A stretch of 16,256 nt of DNA, taken from positions 1-16,256 of the forward strand of contig QFQD01000078.1 in the NCBI GenBank assembly GCA_003241485.1, given 5' to 3'. Shown in pieces: positions 15,226 to 16,256 of this stretch (positions are counted from its first letter, which is position 1; each line of letters begins with the position of its first letter). The stretch comes from Ancylobacter novellus. GTDB lineage: Bacteria; Pseudomonadota; Alphaproteobacteria; Rhizobiales; Xanthobacteraceae. The notes under the pieces are model-generated. The model worked only from the letters and a program-made list of their open reading frames with translations. It made no database searches and was not told where the DNA came from. Position numbers and translations under genes: made by a program.

Positions 15226-16256
15226 GTGCCAATCTCAATCTTGCCGCCATCGGCAACTCGACTATTGCCGCGATGATCGATCCGAGAGGGCGCATCAGCT
15301 GGTGCTGCTGGCCCCGCATCGACGGCGACCCGATCTTCTCGTCGCTGCTCGGTGGCACAGAGCCGGAGGCCGGCTTCTTCGATGTGCTGCTCGACGGGCA
15401 GGTGAAGGCGACACGGCGGTACCAGACCAACACCGCCATCATCGAAACCATCCTTGAGAACGAGGATGGCGCGAAGCTGCGCATCACCGACTTTGCGCCG
15501 CGCTTCAAGCTCTATGACCGCATCTACCGGCCCGCCATGCTGGTGCGGCGGATCGAGCCGCTCAGCGGCACCTGCCGTGTGACGGTCCGCCTGCGTCCGC
15601 ATTTCAAATGGGGAGAGCAGCGCCCGAGCCCGGTGCGCGGCTCCAACCATATGCGCTTCGCCGGCGACGACTTCACGCTGCGCGCCACAACCGACCTGCC
15701 CATCGTCTATGTCAGCGAAGAACGCCCCTTCGTTCTGAACAAGGCGGCGACGATCGTGCTCGGCCCGGATGAGCCCTTCGCCTCCAGCCTCGCCGAGACC
15801 GCACGAGGCTTTGAGGAGAAGACCCGCGACTATTGGTGGGAATGGGTGCGCTACCTCTCCATTCCCTACGAATGGCAGAACGAGGTGATCCGCGCCGCCA
15901 TCTCGCTGAAGCTGTGCGCGTTCGAGGAAACCGGCGGCATCGTCGCCGCGCTCACCACCTCGATCCCCGAGGCGCCGCATTCCATCCGCAACTGGGACTA
16001 CCGGCACTGCTGGCTGCGGGACAGCTATTTCACCGTGCGTGCGCTGAACCTGCTCGGCGCAACCCGCACCATGGAAGACTATATCCGCTATCTCACGACG
16101 GTGATCGCGGCCGAACCTTCCGGGCGGCTGGCGCCGGTCTATTCCATCGTACCCGGAACGCCGCTGGAGGAGCGCTTCGCTCCAGCACTGGCGGGCTTTT
16201 CCGGCATGGGGCCGGTGCGCGTGGGCAACCAGGCGGCCGAACAGATTCAGAATGAC
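15222..16256 (+). CDS. Glycoside hydrolase family 15 protein (glucoamylase/trehalase-like), 5' part
   Basis: The first 345 codons are visible; the gene runs off the right edge. GTG 15222 overlaps the otsB stop by four bases (GTGA), fixing the start. The N-terminal beta-sandwich domain begins with AAIGNSTIAAMIDPRGRISW, typical of bacterial GH15 proteins (DUF5911 region), with LENEDGAKLRITDFAPRF and the RPAMLVRRIEPLSG stretch. The (alpha/alpha)6 barrel starts at about residue 195 and contains RNWDYRHCWLRDS at 256-268, the conserved substrate-binding stretch. The catalytic glutamates lie beyond the window. GH15 covers glucoamylases, trehalases and glucodextranases; specificity is not decided by what is visible. 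Coupling to otsB argues for trehalose turnover or control of trehalose pools, and otsA may follow downstream. Confidence 0.92.
   Translation, partial: MSANLNLAAIGNSTIAAMIDPRGRISWCCWPRIDGDPIFSSLLGGTEPEAGFFDVLLDGQVKATRRYQTNTAIIETILENEDGAKLRITDFAPRFKLYDRIYRPAMLVRRIEPLSGTCRVTVRLRPHFKWGEQRPSPVRGSNHMRFAGDDFTLRATTDLPIVYVSEERPFVLNKAATIVLGPDEPFASSLAETARGFEEKTRDYWWEWVRYLSIPYEWQNEVIRAAISLKLCAFEETGGIVAALTTSIPEAPHSIRNWDYRHCWLRDSYFTVRALNLLGATRTMEDYIRYLTTVIAAEPSGRLAPVYSIVPGTPLEERFAPALAGFSGMGPVRVGNQAAEQIQND

Noticed and set aside
14343..16007. 554-codon open frame on the minus strand
   Set aside because: It is antisense to otsB and the GH15 gene, and also covers the intergenic promoter; no recognisable domain.

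Overview
The window is a GC-rich (roughly 65 %) chromosomal segment. The reading frames, the mix of families and the stress-promoter type all point to an alphaproteobacterium of the order Hyphomicrobiales (Rhizobiales). A Xanthobacteraceae-like genome (Ancylobacter, Starkeya or Xanthobacter type) is my best guess, but this is inference from gene content, not from a marker gene. I see no tRNA, rRNA, CRISPR array, insertion sequence or phage gene. Coding density is high, and every gap is shorter than 300 bases.

Layout, left to right: the 3' end of a tRNA-methyltransferase gene (trmO); a secreted L,D-transpeptidase closed by a strong intrinsic terminator; a convergent MOSC-domain gene. Then follows a plus-strand cluster hdeD-like / opgC-like acyltransferase / SGNH protein A / SGNH protein B, tightly spaced from 2533 to 5957. 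After it come a cation-diffusion-facilitator-fold protein, a small acidic protein of unknown function on the minus strand, prmB, and a class D beta-lactamase. A minus-strand block reads ettA, tam, mltB-like transglycosylase from right to left. Divergent from ettA is a PAS-GGDEF diguanylate cyclase. The window ends with otsB and the first 345 codons of a GH15 glycosidase whose start overlaps the otsB stop.

The most interesting signal is regulatory. Two intergenic sites match GGAAC-N16-CGTT exactly, the promoter consensus of the alphaproteobacterial general-stress sigma factor EcfG. One sits 42 bases before the hdeD-like gene, which leads the opgC/SGNH cluster. The other sits just before otsB. 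This suggests that envelope-glycan acylation (OpgC plus two periplasmic SGNH proteins) and trehalose metabolism are co-induced under osmotic, desiccation or stationary stress. The opgC-SGNH-SGNH cluster is the best candidate for a poorly described system: one SGNH protein looks catalytically intact, while the adjacent homologue has lost the block II and III residues.

Other points of note are a CDF-fold protein that has lost nearly all metal ligands, a chromosomal OXA-42/57-like class D beta-lactamase with all active-site motifs, and several peptidoglycan enzymes (L,D-transpeptidase, lytic transglycosylase) in the same neighbourhood.
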